Numbered from the stretch's first letter, positions 44,556 to 62,724 are shown. The stretch is DNA of 63,521 nucleotides from Deinococcus seoulensis (GCF_014648115.1 NZ_BMQM01000023.1:1-63521); one strand, 5' to 3'. Notes: a model not told the origin generated them from the letters alone. Program-made: numbers and translations.

Positions 44556-44597
44556 GCCGTGAGGCGCAGCCGATATGAACGGCCCGCGCCTCACGGC
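44556..44597. terminator. terminator after the aminotransferase gene
   Basis: A 12-bp perfect stem (44556-44567 with 44586-44597) sits just beyond the aminotransferase stop. T-richness is weak. Confidence 0.6.
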
Positions 44598-44602
44598 TGT
44601 TG

Positions 44603-45754
44603 TCAGCCGACCGGGACGGTCCCCAGCAGGCGCGCCGCCTCGCGCAGCACCTGCGGCGGCTGCACCAGCGCGAAACGCACGAAGCCCTCGCCACCCGCCC
44701 CGAACGCCGCGCCGGGACTGACGGCCACGCCCGTCTGCTCGGCCGCCCGCACCGCGAACGACACGCTGTCCCGCACGCCCGGCACGCGCGCCCAGGCGTA
44801 CATGCTGGCCTGCGGCGTCGCCACCTCCCAGCCCAGCGCCCGCAACGCCGGAATCAGCGCGTCCCGCCGCGCCTCGAACACCGCCGCGCCCGCCCGGCCC
44901 ACCGCGTCCGGCAGCGAGAGCGCGTGCGCCGCCGCCCGCTGAATCCCCAGGTACGGGTGGAAATCGACGGCGCCCTTCACGCGCGCCAGCGCCGCGACCG
45001 CCCCGGCATCCCCAGCCGCGAACCCCACCCGGAACCCGCCCATGTGATGCGTCTTGCTCAGCGAGTGCAGCTCGACCACGCCGTCCAGCCCGGCCTCCAG
45101 CACACCCGGCGCGCGGTACTCCCCGAACGTCAGTTCCGCGTACGGGTTGTCATGCACCAGCAGCGTGCCCCGCGCCCGGCACCACGCGGCCGCCTCCCGG
45201 AAGAACGCCGCGTCCGCCACCGCCGACGTCGGATTGTTCGGGTAATTCAGCAGCAGCACACGCGGACGCACGCTGTCCGGTACGCTCTCCAGGTCCGGCA
45301 GGAAGTCCCGCTCGGGCCGCAGCGGCAACGTCACCACGTTCAGGCCCGCCACGGCCGCCGCGCCCAGGTACGGCGGGTAGCACGGGTCCGGCAGCAGCAG
45401 CGTGTCACCGGGGTCCGTCACGGCCAGCAGCAGGTGCGCCAACCCCTCCTGCGCGCCGATCAGCGGCAGCACCTCCGCATCCGCGTTCACCGTCACCCCG
45501 AACCGACGGCGCAGGTAGTCGGCAGCCGCCTCCCGCAGCGGGGCCGTGTCACTGAACAGCGGGTACCGGTACGTGCCGGCGTCCCGCGTCGCGTCGCGCA
45601 GCACGTCCAGCACCGCGTCCGGCGGGGGGAGGTCACTGCTGCCGATACTCAGGTCAGTCACGCTCAGACCCGCCGCCCGCGCCCGCCCCTTCGCCGCGTC
45701 CATCAACGCGAACACGCTTCCCGGCACCGCTTCCGCCCGTCCTGACAGCCACAT
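44603..45754 (-). CDS. PLP-dependent class I/II aminotransferase
   Basis: This 383-residue fold-type I aminotransferase has PLP-lysine motif [15 protein letters not shown] (Lys near residue 235), [10 protein letters not shown] with the conserved Asn-Pro, and the Asp-Pro-Tyr segment [12 protein letters not shown]. It resembles LL-diaminopimelate/aspartate-type aminotransferases; the amino donor is not certain. The ATG at 45754 follows TACCCT with a 6-nt gap, so the longer frame upstream is not used. Confidence 0.88.
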   Translation of the reverse strand: MWLSGRAEAVPGSVFALMDAAKGRARAAGLSVTDLSIGSSDLPPPDAVLDVLRDATRDAGTYRYPLFSDTAPLREAAADYLRRRFGVTVNADAEVLPLIGAQEGLAHLLLAVTDPGDTLLLPDPCYPPYLGAAAVAGLNVVTLPLRPERDFLPDLESVPDSVRPRVLLLNYPNNPTSAVADAAFFREAAAWCRARGTLLVHDNPYAELTFGEYRAPGVLEAGLDGVVELHSLSKTHHMGGFRVGFAAGDAGAVAALARVKGAVDFHPYLGIQRAAAHALSLPDAVGRAGAAVFEARRDALIPALRALGWEVATPQASMYAWARVPGVRDSVSFAVRAAEQTGVAVSPGAAFGAGGEGFVRFALVQPPQVLREAARLLGTVPVG

Positions 45755-45760
45755 GCCCCC

Positions 45761-45766
45761 AGGGTA
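45761..45766 (-). promoter_or_regulatory. leaderless-type -10 box of the aminotransferase gene
   Basis: TACCCT on the minus strand lies 6 nt before the ATG at 45754. Confidence 0.5.
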
Positions 45767-45792
45767 GCCCAGGCATCCCCAGGCCAGGGCGC

Positions 45793-45820
45793 GCAGAACA
45801 GGCAACGCAGAACAGGCAAC
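45793..45820. repeat. 14-bp perfect tandem duplication
   Basis: GCAGAACAGGCAAC is present twice without a gap (45793-45806, 45807-45820) and a third partial unit GCAG follows. It lies in the gap between the aminotransferase start and the next gene. Confidence 0.85.
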
Positions 45821-45828
45821 GCAGGCGA

Positions 45829-45858
45829 GGGGGTCCACCTCCTGAGAAGTGGACCCCC
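45829..45858 (-). terminator. terminator after the 45882 gene
   Basis: GGGGGTCCAC (45829-45838) pairs perfectly with GTGGACCCCC (45849-45858) with a 10-nt loop. Confidence 0.6.
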
Positions 45859-45881
45859 TGTCCCTGCGTTTCCTGCGTAGA

Positions 45882-46280
45882 TTACTGGTCGTACGCGGCG
45901 CCGTACACCGGGATGGTCACGGTGGTCAGGGCCTTGCCCGAGGCGTTCACGGTGATGCTGGCCATGTCGTTCACGACGGCGCTGGTGTCGTCGCGTTCCA
46001 CGGTCACGTACAGCAGGGCGCGGTCGCCCATGACCTCGCTGCTGTTCAGCGTGATGGTCGTGCCCTTGCTCAGGCCGGTGGTGGTGAGGCTCAGGTCGCC
46101 GGGCAGCGTGCCGCCCAGGTCAGCCAGGGGCACCTCGATGGCCATCCAGCTCGACTCGGTGTACAGCGCGCTGAACTCCTGGCCGTTGCCGTCAGTGGCG
46201 TACACGGTCGCGGCGAAGGCGGGAGCGGCGGTGAAGGTCAGGGCGAGAGCGGCGGTCACGGTCATCAGGGTCTTTTTCAT
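45882..46280 (-). CDS. small exported hypothetical protein
   Basis: This 132-residue protein has a textbook signal peptide ([23 protein letters not shown], cleavage after residue 23). The mature part is beta-rich, Thr/Ser/Val-rich, without Cys. AAGGAGA precedes the ATG, so unlike many neighbours it uses a Shine-Dalgarno leader. No family is recognised; a periplasmic or surface role is inferred. Confidence 0.65.
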   Translation of the reverse strand: MKKTLMTVTAALALTFTAAPAFAATVYATDGNGQEFSALYTESSWMAIEVPLADLGGTLPGDLSLTTTGLSKGTTITLNSSEVMGDRALLYVTVERDDTSAVVNDMASITVNASGKALTTVTIPVYGAAYDQ

Positions 46281-46524
46281 GGTGGTTCTCCTTGGGTGGC
46301 GGGTGCGCCTCGTGGCTGCCTCCCGTCTTGAGATAGAGAATGCGCCCCGGGCATGCAGGGACCGTGCAGGGAATATGCAGATTTATCGAAGTTCACGGCC
46401 CCCCCTTGAACGAACCCTTAGAAAACCTGTGTGATCCCTCCCAGATGGATAAAAGAGCCTGCCGTCCATCCCGCCGCGCGGCCGGAATCCAGATCGCACG
46501 GCAGTTCCCGCGTGCCGCAGCGCG

Positions 46525-46530
46525 TACCCT
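46525..46530 (+). promoter_or_regulatory. leaderless-type -10 box of the DUF2721 gene
   Basis: TACCCT lies 6 nt before the ATG at 46537. Confidence 0.5.
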
Positions 46531-46536
46531 GAAGGC

Positions 46537-47073
46537 ATGGCAGATTCCGGCCTGCAGGTCCTGACATCCATGATCACTCCGGCCGTTCTGATCAGCGGCG
46601 CCGGCACCCTCCTCATGAGCACCAGCAGTCGCCTGGGCCGCGTGACGGACCGCGTGCGGCAACTCACGGCCCGCTTCAAGGTTCTGGTGACCGAGGACGG
46701 CCGCCAGGAGGGCCTCGCCCGCGAGGAGAAACGCCTGATCGTCAAGCAACTCCCGCGACTGGCCCGCCGCAGCCGCATCATCGTGCGCGCCATGACCGCC
46801 CTGTACCTCGCCGTGGCACTGCTGGTCCTGACCAGCATCCTGATCGGCGGCAGCGCCCTGCTGGGCCAGAGCGCGGGCCTGCTGCCGGTCATGATCGCCA
46901 TTGCCGGGTCCGGCAGCCTCGCGTACGGCGCGCTGCTCCTGAGTTTCGAGACGCGCCTGAGCGCCAGCACCACCCGCGAGGAAATGAAATTCCTGGTGGC
47001 GCTCGGCGAACACTACGCCGGACTGTACGACGAGCGTCTGATGAAAGACGTCGGCGAGCAACTCGACGCGTGA
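46537..47073 (+). CDS. DUF2721 membrane protein
   Basis: This 178-residue protein fits DUF2721: an N-terminal helix ending LISGAGTLLMSTSSRLGRVTDRVRQL, a charged middle helix, and two adjacent membrane helices (ALYLAVALLVLTSILIGGSALL and LLPVMIAIAGSGSLAYGALLL), with a basic RRSRII turn before them. Function unknown. Confidence 0.82.
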   Translation: MADSGLQVLTSMITPAVLISGAGTLLMSTSSRLGRVTDRVRQLTARFKVLVTEDGRQEGLAREEKRLIVKQLPRLARRSRIIVRAMTALYLAVALLVLTSILIGGSALLGQSAGLLPVMIAIAGSGSLAYGALLLSFETRLSASTTREEMKFLVALGEHYAGLYDERLMKDVGEQLDA

Positions 47074-47092
47074 TCATCTGCCCGCGACCCGC

Positions 47093-47098
47093 TACGCT
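47093..47098 (+). promoter_or_regulatory. leaderless-type -10 box of the DUF1905 gene
   Basis: TACGCT lies 6 nt before the ATG at 47105. Confidence 0.5.
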
Positions 47099-47104
47099 AC
47101 CCGC

Positions 47105-47389
47105 ATGTCCCTGACCTTCACGGCGACCCTGTTCCAGTGGCGCGGCCCGGCCCCGCACTACTTCCTGCGCGTGCCGGATGAACTGGTGCCGGACCTGCGC
47201 GGCGCGGCGCGGCTGGTCACGTACGGCTGGGGCATGATTCCCTGCCACGCGCGGGTGGGCGGGACGACCTTCCGCACGGCCATCTTCCCGAAGGACGGTG
47301 GGTACCTTCTGCCGGTCAAGGTTGCCGTGCGCCGCGCCGAGGTGCTGGAGGAGGGGCGGGACGTGACCGTGACCGTCACGCCCGGCTGA
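47105..47389 (+). CDS. DUF1905 protein
   Basis: This 94-residue small beta-barrel-type protein matches DUF1905, with a YFLRVPDELVPDL segment, GWGMIPCHARVGGTTFRTAIFPKDGGYLLPVK in the middle and a Val-rich end strand. Function unknown; it lacks the YdeI/OmpD-associated C-terminal domain found in longer relatives. Its TGA stop (47387-47389) is the target of repeat copy 4. Confidence 0.82.
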   Translation: MSLTFTATLFQWRGPAPHYFLRVPDELVPDLRGAARLVTYGWGMIPCHARVGGTTFRTAIFPKDGGYLLPVKVAVRRAEVLEEGRDVTVTVTPG

Positions 47390-47520
47390 TATGGACTCTG
47401 ATTGAATGGGCTGCAAAGCCCGTTGAATCCGAGCGGAGCGAGTAGGAGTCGAAGCGGGTTCCGGACGTGGAGTTGGCAACCCGGCGCCCTTCCGGGTCAA
47501 CGAAACAAACGGAACCCGTA
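47390..47520 (+). mobile_element. stop-codon MITE-like element, copy 4
   Basis: This 131-bp copy is flanked by TGA at 47387-47389 (stop of the DUF1905 gene) and TGA at 47521-47523. The left end is TATGG instead of TACGG, a one-base decay. In the first hairpin GGGCT pairs with AGCCC around GCAA, where copy 2 has GGTTT with AAACC: different bases, same pairing. The second hairpin is present. Confidence 0.88.
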
Positions 47521-47550
47521 TGAGGCCCAGGCAACACCATCACAGCAGAA

Positions 47551-47580
47551 AACCCCCCACCCGTCGTCAGGTGGGGGGTT
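47551..47580. terminator. terminator after rpoC
   Basis: An 11-bp perfect stem (47551-47561 with 47570-47580) is extended by AGCAG/CTGCT. The 12-mer CCGTCGTCAGGT from its loop side recurs at 47591-47602. Confidence 0.75.
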
Positions 47581-47610
47581 CTGCTTTGAACCGTCGTCAG
47601 GTCATCAAGT

Positions 47611-52257
<4,647 letters not shown>

Positions 52258-52278
52258 GACTCTCCTTCAGAGAAGGCG

Positions 52279-52375
52279 GAAGGCGGAAGGCTCATGGCAG
52301 ATGGCGAGAAGCGGGATTCAGGCCTGTGCTGGAGTGCGGTTGGCCATCTGCCATCTGCTCTCAGCCATCTGCGGC
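52279..52375 (-). repeat. palindromic repeat in the rpoB-rpoC gap
   Basis: CATGGCAGATGGC (52293-52305) pairs with GCCATCTGCCAT (52343-52354), a 12-bp perfect inverted repeat. It is preceded by repeated GGCGGAA units (52275-52290) and followed by another GCCATCTGC. It lies inside the operon and could form a hairpin in the rpoBC mRNA. Confidence 0.65.
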
Positions 52376-52390
52376 GCATGTCAGTGCGCC

Positions 52391-55846
<3,456 letters not shown>

Positions 55847-56013
55847 GTCCACCTCGCACGCACCCTGGGTCCTGCGCTGCGCCTTCCGGGGCTGGAAAAG
55901 ACGCAGGCGGAACACGCAACCCCTCCGGTCGCGGTCCCTGAATTAAGGCTTAGTTTTGCAGACCCGTTCGCCGCAACTAGCTCCTGCCCGACCCATCATG
56001 GTCAGCACAGGAC

Positions 56014-56043
56014 AGTATACCCCCGCGCGCCATGACAGGTCAA
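56014..56043 (-). promoter_or_regulatory. rpoBC promoter
   Basis: On the minus strand TTGACC (56038-56043), an 18-bp spacer and TATACT (56014-56019) match the housekeeping consensus at 5 of 6 positions each. Confidence 0.7.
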
Positions 56044-56237
56044 CTGCCGGCAGGAGCCGCGCCCGGCGTCCTGGCGCCCGGTCTACTGATGTGCCGGAAG
56101 TATGCCCCAGCCGCACGCTGGAATCAATCCGGTCTGCGCGCCTGACTGCCCCATCCGCATCTTCACCTGACCTGATGACAACCGGCCGCACCTGACCATT
56201 CCAGCCGCGCTGACGGTCAGACCCATCCCACCTTCCG

Positions 56238-56243
56238 TACCAT
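56238..56243 (+). promoter_or_regulatory. leaderless-type -10 box of the 56250 gene
   Basis: TACCAT lies 6 nt before the GTG at 56250. Confidence 0.45.
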
Positions 56244-56249
56244 GTACCC

Positions 56250-57037
<788 letters not shown>

Positions 57038-57041
<4 letters not shown>

Positions 57042-57454
57042 GCAGGTACGTGCATGACACCCTGACGGTCTGGGCGGCTCACGCACGCGCAGAGGCGGAG
57101 TTGGCCGGAGCGGTGAGGTTCGACCATTCCGCAGAGGAAGGGGAACCAAAGTCGGCTTTCTCCATGGCCTTCCGGACGGGATGGTACGACGATGATTTTG
57201 CCTTTTACCTTTACGGTGACAACCCTGCTGCGCTCCTGGCTGACTGCTCTGCGTCCTGGCTCACGCTGGATCAGCAGGCCACGTCGCGCATTCCATCTGG
57301 ACAGGACTGGAATGCGCTGTATGTCATCAGTGGAGGGGCGGGTGACGAGTGGCGGGGCGAGGAGGTTCGTCCTCCGATGCCACACGGGTCAGTGGAAGTC
57401 GATGGGGTCACGTTCAGACTGCTGGGCACCTTTCCCGTCATCTCGAAGTTCTGA
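57038..57454 (+). CDS. hypothetical protein, coupled to the TPR-like gene
   Basis: This 138-residue soluble protein starts at GTG (57038) overlapping the previous stop as GTGA. It is acidic and aromatic-rich (TGWYDDDFAFYLYGDN, QDWNALYVISGGAGDEW) and has one Cys. No family is recognised. Codon use is less strictly GC-rich at third positions than in its neighbours, which may point to acquisition. Confidence 0.55.
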
Positions 57455-57471
57455 GACTCTAGGCCATCCTT

Positions 57472-57516
57472 ATTACCCGGGTGATATTGCGTTTCTTTAA
57501 TTCATCCGGGTAAAAT
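57472..57516 (+). promoter_or_regulatory. operator-like inverted repeat over a leaderless promoter
   Basis: TTACCCGG (57472-57479) and CCGGGTAA (57506-57513) form an inverted repeat whose right arm overlaps the -10 box TAAAAT (57511-57516), 6 nt before the DUF2239 ATG. Each arm is followed inward by TGA-like bases (GTGAT and ATTCAT). The patch is AT-rich against its surroundings. Binding of a repressor here would block transcription of the three-gene unit. Confidence 0.5.
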
Positions 57517-57522
57517 ACGGGC

Positions 57523-58098
57523 ATGGATACCGAACCCACCTTCACCACCTTTGAGGGACACACCCGCCGCCTGACCGCGCCCCTCGCGGCCACCCTCAGC
57601 CTGTTGCACGCCGGGCCGCGCGCGGGCCTGCTGACCTTCGACGATCAGACAGGGCGCAGCGTTGACTTCGACCTGAGCGGCACCCTGGACGACGTACTGG
57701 CCCGCCACGCTCCCGAAACGCCCCGCACCGGCCCCGGCCGCCCGAAACTGGGCGTCGTGTCGCGCGAGGTCAGCCTGCTGCCCCGCCACTGGGAGTGGCT
57801 GGAACGCCAGCGCGGCGGGGCGTCGGCGGCGCTGCGGCGCCTGATCGACGAGGCCCGCAGGGCCGACCCGGACGGCGAACGCCGCGCGCAGGCCCAGGCG
57901 GCCGCCGACCGCTTCCTGGGCGTGATGGCGGGCGACCTGCCCGGTTACGAGGAAGCCACCCGCGCCCTGTACGCCGCCGACCGCGCCCAGTTCGAAGCTC
58001 AGGTGCAGGGCTGGCCTGACGACGTGCGCCTGCACGCCCTGTACCTTGCCGCGCCAGCCTTCCCCGTCGCGCCCGCGTCTACCCCCAGCCCCGCATGA
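57523..58098 (+). CDS. DUF2239 protein
   Basis: This 191-residue protein matches DUF2239, with central GRPKLGVVSREVSLLPRHWEWL (residues ~67-88) followed by a helical C-terminal half. The segment GPGRPKLG looks like a basic nucleic-acid-contacting patch, and the RHWEWL helix resembles part of a ribbon-helix-helix or small regulator, but the family's role is unknown. It leads three genes with overlapping ends and has the operator-like palindrome upstream, so it could be the autoregulator. Confidence 0.8.
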   Translation: MDTEPTFTTFEGHTRRLTAPLAATLSLLHAGPRAGLLTFDDQTGRSVDFDLSGTLDDVLARHAPETPRTGPGRPKLGVVSREVSLLPRHWEWLERQRGGASAALRRLIDEARRADPDGERRAQAQAAADRFLGVMAGDLPGYEEATRALYAADRAQFEAQVQGWPDDVRLHALYLAAPAFPVAPASTPSPA

Positions 58099-58433
58099 CC
58101 ACCCCCGAAGGCCTGCGCGAGCACCGCCACACGCCGCGACCCGGCATCATCCGCATCACGCACGTGCCCAGCGGTCGCACGCACCTGCAGTGCAGCCCCG
58201 ACGCACCCGCCCTGATCAACCGCACCCGCTTCGAGTTGCAGACCGGCACCCACCGCACGCCCGCGCTGCAACGCGACTGGAACACTGGCGGCCCGGACGC
58301 CCTGACTTTCGAACTGCTGGACGAACTCCCCCCACCCCGCACCGGGACCCGCACGCCCGCCGAACTGCGGGACGACCTGAAGGAGCTGCTGACGCTATGG
58401 CAGGAGACACTGAACATCCCACCGACAGGCTGA
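58095..58433 (+). CDS. GIY-YIG nuclease-like protein, degenerate
   Basis: This 112-residue protein resembles the small GIY-YIG group by order of elements: PGIIRITHVPSGRTHLQCS for the GIY...YIG strands, NRTRFELQTGTHRTPALQRDWN for the following helix with Arg, and FELLDEL for the end Glu strand. The two Tyr of the GIY-YIG signature are replaced, so cutting activity may be lost or altered. It overlaps the DUF2239 stop as ATGA and itself overlaps the next gene by 37 nt. Confidence 0.65.
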   Translation: MTTPEGLREHRHTPRPGIIRITHVPSGRTHLQCSPDAPALINRTRFELQTGTHRTPALQRDWNTGGPDALTFELLDELPPPRTGTRTPAELRDDLKELLTLWQETLNIPPTG

Positions 58434-59002
58434 CCAGATCCGCCACGCTCCCTCCCGGCACCCCGGCCGCCACGTTGCAAACCCTGGCCCGGCAGGAGGA
58501 CGCCGGACTGCGCGCCGCCGTGGCGCAGCACCCGAACACGCCCCCGGCGTTGCTGGAAGCCCTGGCCGCCACCGAACCCGGCGCGGTCCTGAGCAACCCG
58601 GCCCTGCCGCTGCTGCGGCTGGCGCACCCGCGCCTGCTGCTGGACACGCCGCGCGCCACCCTGCTGGCCCTGATCGGCTGCCCCGCCGCGCCCGACTGGC
58701 TGCGGCGGCACGCCCTGTCCCACCCGGACGCCGGGGTGGTCGCAGCCGTGGCCAGTCACCCGGACCTGACGCCCGCCCAGCTGGCCGCACTGGCGAGGCA
58801 CCCGGCGTGGCAGGTGCGTTCACGCGTAGCAGCCCGCCCAGACCTGCGGGACGACACACTGCGCGCCCTGGCCGCCGACCGTGATTACGGCGTGCGGATG
58901 TACGTCGCGGCCCGCCCCGACCTGCCGCCCGGCGTGCAGGCGCAGTTGCAGCAGGACGCGTCGGTGTTCGTGCGGCAGGTGCTGGCCCGCCGCGCGCCGT
59001 AG
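58397..59002 (+). CDS. variant leucine-rich repeat (LRV-like) protein
   Basis: This 201-residue protein is built of degenerate 24-residue helical repeats with the LRV rhythm: RAAVAQHPNTPPALLEALAA, AAVASHPDLTPAQLAALARHP, SRVAARPDLRDDTLRALAAD, MYVAARPDLPPGVQAQLQQD. Unlike the Azotobacter LRV protein it lacks a Cys cluster for Fe-S. The ATG at 58397 lies inside the previous gene, so translation is coupled. Probably a protein- or nucleic-acid-binding solenoid. Confidence 0.7.
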   Translation: MAGDTEHPTDRLTRSATLPPGTPAATLQTLARQEDAGLRAAVAQHPNTPPALLEALAATEPGAVLSNPALPLLRLAHPRLLLDTPRATLLALIGCPAAPDWLRRHALSHPDAGVVAAVASHPDLTPAQLAALARHPAWQVRSRVAARPDLRDDTLRALAADRDYGVRMYVAARPDLPPGVQAQLQQDASVFVRQVLARRAP

Positions 59003-59024
59003 GGGACGGCGCGGTCACGGCACG

Positions 59025-59050
59025 AAAAAACCCCCAGCCGAAGCTGGGGG
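59025..59050 (-). terminator. intrinsic terminator after rplL
   Basis: On the minus strand an 8-bp stem (59031-59038 with 59043-59050) closed by a TTCG tetraloop is followed by TTTTTT (59025-59030). Confidence 0.9.
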
Positions 59051-59072
59051 CTGCACTCCCGGTTGGGGGGAC

Positions 59073-59435
<363 letters not shown>

Positions 59436-59513
59436 GATGTGTTCCTCCGAAATTGAAGTGGGTGATGCTGAGAATGTGAATGAAGGGCGTTCCGGTGGGG
59501 AACGCTCAGGCGT

Positions 59514-60008
59514 TCAGGCCTGTTCTTCGAGTTTGGTCTTGTACGCTTCGAGGACGCCCACGAAGTTGCTGAGGTGCGCGCTGAGCACGCCCACCAGCTC
59601 GCCCTGCAGGCTCTGCTTGCTGCCCAGGCTGGCCAGACGCTCGACGACTTTCACGTCGACGCGGTTGCCCTCGACAAAGCCGGCCTTGACGGTCGGGATG
59701 CCCTTGTCGTTGCCTTTGGCGGCGTCGCTGAGGGCCTTGGCGACCCCGGCGGGGTCTTCATGGGCGACAACGATGGCGCTGGGGCCTTTCAGAGCGTCGG
59801 CAAAGTCACGGCCGCCGTCCTGAAGGGCGAGGTTGATCAGGGTGTTCTTGGCAACAATCAGCTGCCCGCCCTTCTCGCGGATGTCTTTACGCAGTTTGCC
59901 CAGCTGGCCGGCGGTCAGTCCCTGGTAGTCGACCACGTAGAACGTGTCGATGCCCGTGAGGCTGCCCTTGAGGCTGCTGAGGGTCTGCTGGTTCTTGTCG
60001 TTCGCCAC
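59514..60008 (-). CDS. rplJ: 50S ribosomal protein L10
   Basis: L10 anchors L7/L12 dimers on 23S rRNA. The 164-residue product has the N-terminal rRNA-binding domain ([23 protein letters not shown]) and the C-terminal helix that holds L7/L12. Translation most likely starts at GTG 60008 (ANDKNQQ), with AGGAGGT and a 5-nt spacer; the open frame upstream reads through the leader. Confidence 0.96.
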   Translation of the reverse strand: MANDKNQQTLSSLKGSLTGIDTFYVVDYQGLTAGQLGKLRKDIREKGGQLIVAKNTLINLALQDGGRDFADALKGPSAIVVAHEDPAGVAKALSDAAKGNDKGIPTVKAGFVEGNRVDVKVVERLASLGSKQSLQGELVGVLSAHLSNFVGVLEAYKTKLEEQA

Positions 60009-60053
60009 GCAGTACCTCCTAGGTGGGAACAAGTCCAGGTGCAGTGCTCGTCA

Positions 60054-60102
<49 letters not shown>

Positions 60103-60173
60103 TGGATGCCTGAAAAGAAACGGATTGGAAAGGTGCGAGGAGTGCACCGGGGTGCCGATAAGAAGTGTCGATG

Positions 60174-60225
60174 GGTGAAGGTTGATGGTCAATGGTTTTT
60201 TCTGTCAACCATCAACCTTCTTCCA
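60174..60225. repeat. dispersed palindromic repeat, copy B
   Basis: GAAGGTTGATGG (60177-60188) pairs with CCATCAACCTTC (60209-60220), with GGTG/CCACC extending the arms. The loop ends TTCTGTCAACC exactly as in copy A at 19727-19793. It lies between rplA and the rplJ leader and includes a T6 run. Confidence 0.75.
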
Positions 60226-60238
60226 CCGACGGTCCTGC

Positions 60239-60932
60239 TCAGGCGTTGCTGCCGCCGCTGAGGGTCAGCTGGATGCTGGGGCCCATCGTGGTGGTCAGGA
60301 AGGCGCTGCGCAGGAACACGCCCTTGGCGCTGCCGGGCTTGGCGGCTTCGAGGGCGCTGATCAGCGCGCTGTAGTTGGCGCTGAGGTTGCCGGGTTCGAA
60401 GCTGGCCTTGCCGATGGGCGCGTGGACGACGCCGGTCTTGTCGTTACGGAACTCGATGCGACCGGCTTTCAGGCTCTTGACCATGCCAGCCACGTCGGGA
60501 CCGACGGTGCCGCTCTTGGGGTTGGGCAGCAGGCCGCGCGGCCCGAGCAGACGCGCGAGCTTCTGGCCGACCTGGGCCATCATGTCGGGGGTGGCGACAA
60601 CAGCGTCGAACTCCATGAACCCACCGGCGATGCGCTCGATCAGTTCGTCACTGCCGACCACGTCCGCGCCAGCAGCCTCGGCGGCCTGCACGTTCTCACC
60701 CTTGGTGATCACGGCGACGCGCACGCTACGGCCGGTGCCGTGGGGCAGGGCGACCGTGCCACGCACGTTCTGGTCGCTCTTGCGGGGGTCGATGCCGAGG
60801 CGGAAGTGCACTTCGACGGTCTCGTCGAACTTCGCGGTGGCGATGTCCTTGACCAGCGCGGCGGCCTCGTCGATGGTGTACTGCTTGCTGCGGTCCACCT
60901 TGGCGACGAGCGCCTCGTAACGCTTACCGTGC

Positions 60933-60940
<8 letters not shown>
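60239..60940 (-). CDS. rplA: 50S ribosomal protein L1
   Basis: L1 forms the mobile stalk at the E site and in many bacteria represses the L11-L1 mRNA. The 233-residue product has a normal N-terminus ([26 protein letters not shown]) and the domain II block [17 protein letters not shown]. Its start overlaps the rplK stop by 8 nt, so translation is coupled. Confidence 0.98.
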
Positions 60941-61367
<427 letters not shown>

Positions 61368-61474
61368 GTATTCCTCCTTAGCTCCCCCTGCCGCGCCGCC
61401 TGAAGGAGGCCGGTCGGGGTGCTGACGCTAAGTTCTGCGCTTCCACCCTGGGGTGGATTGACAGCAACTTTTCG

Positions 61475-61503
61475 ATTTTACTGCCTTCTGCCTCATTTGC
61501 CAA
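61475..61503 (-). promoter_or_regulatory. rplK-rplA promoter
   Basis: On the minus strand TTGGCA (61498-61503), a 17-bp spacer and TAAAAT (61475-61480) give a near-consensus promoter. The ~100-nt leader contains the small hairpin CCACCC/GGGTGG at 61443-61456, a possible but unproven L1 target. Confidence 0.7.
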
Positions 61504-61599
61504 GGCTTGCGCCGCAGGTACAGGGAGTCAGGCGGGGTGGTGGGCAACCTGAATGGCGCGGCGCGGCGGCCAGCACGGCATCCAGGCCGTCCCCGGGAC

Positions 61600-62172
61600 T
61601 TACTTGGCGACCTGACTGAAGTCGAGTTCGACCGGCGTTTCACGGCCGAAGATGCTGACCAGCACCTTGACCTTGGCCTGCGGAAGGTTGACCTCGCTGA
61701 TGACGCCGCTGAAGTCCGCGAACGGACCGCCCGTGACGCGCACCATGTCGCCCGCCTTGAAGTCCACCTTCACGCGCGGCGCTTCCTCGACCACCGGTTG
61801 CGCCGCCACGCCGACCGAGGCCAGCAGACGCTGCACTTCCTCGGGCGAGAGGGGCACGGGCCGGGTGGACGTACCGACGAAGCCGGTCACGCCGTTCGTG
61901 CCGCGCACCACTTCCCAGGACTCGCCCAGCTCGCCGGGCGCGTCGTCGTCCTCGATGTCCATCTGCACGAACACGTAGCCGGGGAACAGCTTGCGTTTCA
62001 CGGTTTCTTTCTTGCCACCGTCACGGAGTTCCACGGCTTCCTCGGTGGGTTGAAGCACCTGGAAGATCTTCGTGCCGCGCATGCCGAGCTTGCCGGCGCG
62101 GTCCATCAGGTGCTGCTCCACGCGGTCTTCCTGACCCACGTAGGTATGCACGGCGTACCATTCAATACCCAT
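61600..62172 (-). CDS. nusG: transcription antitermination factor NusG
   Basis: NusG binds RNA polymerase and couples it to Rho or the ribosome. The 190-residue product has the NGN domain ([28 protein letters not shown]) and a C-terminal KOW domain ([24 protein letters not shown]). The ATG at 62172 overlaps the secE stop as TGATG; a TTG at 62175 is also in frame. Confidence 0.97.
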   Translation of the reverse strand: MGIEWYAVHTYVGQEDRVEQHLMDRAGKLGMRGTKIFQVLQPTEEAVELRDGGKKETVKRKLFPGYVFVQMDIEDDDAPGELGESWEVVRGTNGVTGFVGTSTRPVPLSPEEVQRLLASVGVAAQPVVEEAPRVKVDFKAGDMVRVTGGPFADFSGVISEVNLPQAKVKVLVSIFGRETPVELDFSQVAK

Positions 62173-62348
62173 CAAAGCACCGCCCGAATCAGGTTGCTGA
62201 ACAGCAGGTCAAGCGCGTACACGATGAGGGTCAGGGCAATCACGAAGATCACCACGGCCTGGGTTCCCTCCAGCACCTGCTGGCGGGTAGGCCACGAGAC
62301 ACGCGACAGTTCCGCGCGCGAGTCACGGAAGTACTGAATCAAGTTCAT
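62172..62348 (-). CDS. secE: preprotein translocase subunit SecE
   Basis: This 58-residue single-helix SecE stabilises SecY. It reads [25 protein letters not shown], with the conserved amphipathic VSWPTRQQV segment, followed by one membrane helix ([20 protein letters not shown]). It lies between rpmG and nusG as in most bacteria, with a 1-nt overlap to nusG. Confidence 0.96.
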   Translation of the reverse strand: MNLIQYFRDSRAELSRVSWPTRQQVLEGTQAVVIFVIALTLIVYALDLLFSNLIRAVL

Positions 62349-62430
62349 GCGTTCACCTGCGCAAAGAGAAAGAGTCGAAACCGGACTGCCGGGCCGCTGC
62401 CATCAGGCCGCGTGCGCCCGGCAGGGGAAA

Positions 62431-62598
62431 TCAGACCTTCTTCTCCTTGAAGACAACGTGCTTCTTGGCAACGGGGTCGTACTTACGCAGTTCCATCTTG
62501 GCCTGCGTGTTGCGGCGGTTCTTGGTGGTCGTGTAGTAGAAGCCGGTGCCTGCGCTGCTTTCCATTTTCACGATGATGCGGGGGCCGTCTTTCGCCAT
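62431..62598 (-). CDS. rpmG: 50S ribosomal protein L33
   Basis: This 55-residue L33 ([17 protein letters not shown] to FKEKKV) has the [16 protein letters not shown] core. It has no Cys pairs, so it is the zinc-free form. AAGGAGC precedes the ATG at 62598. First gene of rpmG-secE-nusG, behind a strong promoter. Confidence 0.96.
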   Translation of the reverse strand: MAKDGPRIIVKMESSAGTGFYYTTTKNRRNTQAKMELRKYDPVAKKHVVFKEKKV

Positions 62599-62724
62599 GA
62601 TGTTGCTCCTTCGCAGTCCCTCTGTCCGGGGGTCTGCTCCCAGCGTTCCTGATGGTGGTCGTTCTGCCACGGTGGGCGTCCGGACCCGCTGGTAAAAGCC
62701 CGCCTTCTGGCGGGCAACATTCCA

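Larger units (their letters stand above)
55847..56249. other. 403-nt divergent gap holding the rpoBC promoter
   Basis: No gene is seen. On the minus strand it holds the rpoBC promoter (56014-56043), leaving a 5' leader of about 160 nt whose only notable element is the near-palindrome CCCTGAATTAAGG at 55936-55948. On the plus strand it ends with the -10 box of the 56250 gene. Nothing else stands out. Confidence 0.6.

Noticed and set aside
44359..44594. Short open frames overlapping repeat copies 3 and 4 on either strand
   Set aside because: Frames cross element borders, differ between copies and lack start signals; the elements look non-coding.
62349..62430. Possible tRNA-Trp gene between rpmG and secE/tuf, a common location
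   Set aside because: No cloverleaf, no TTCRA arm and no CCA end are visible in this gap or in 62599-63138.
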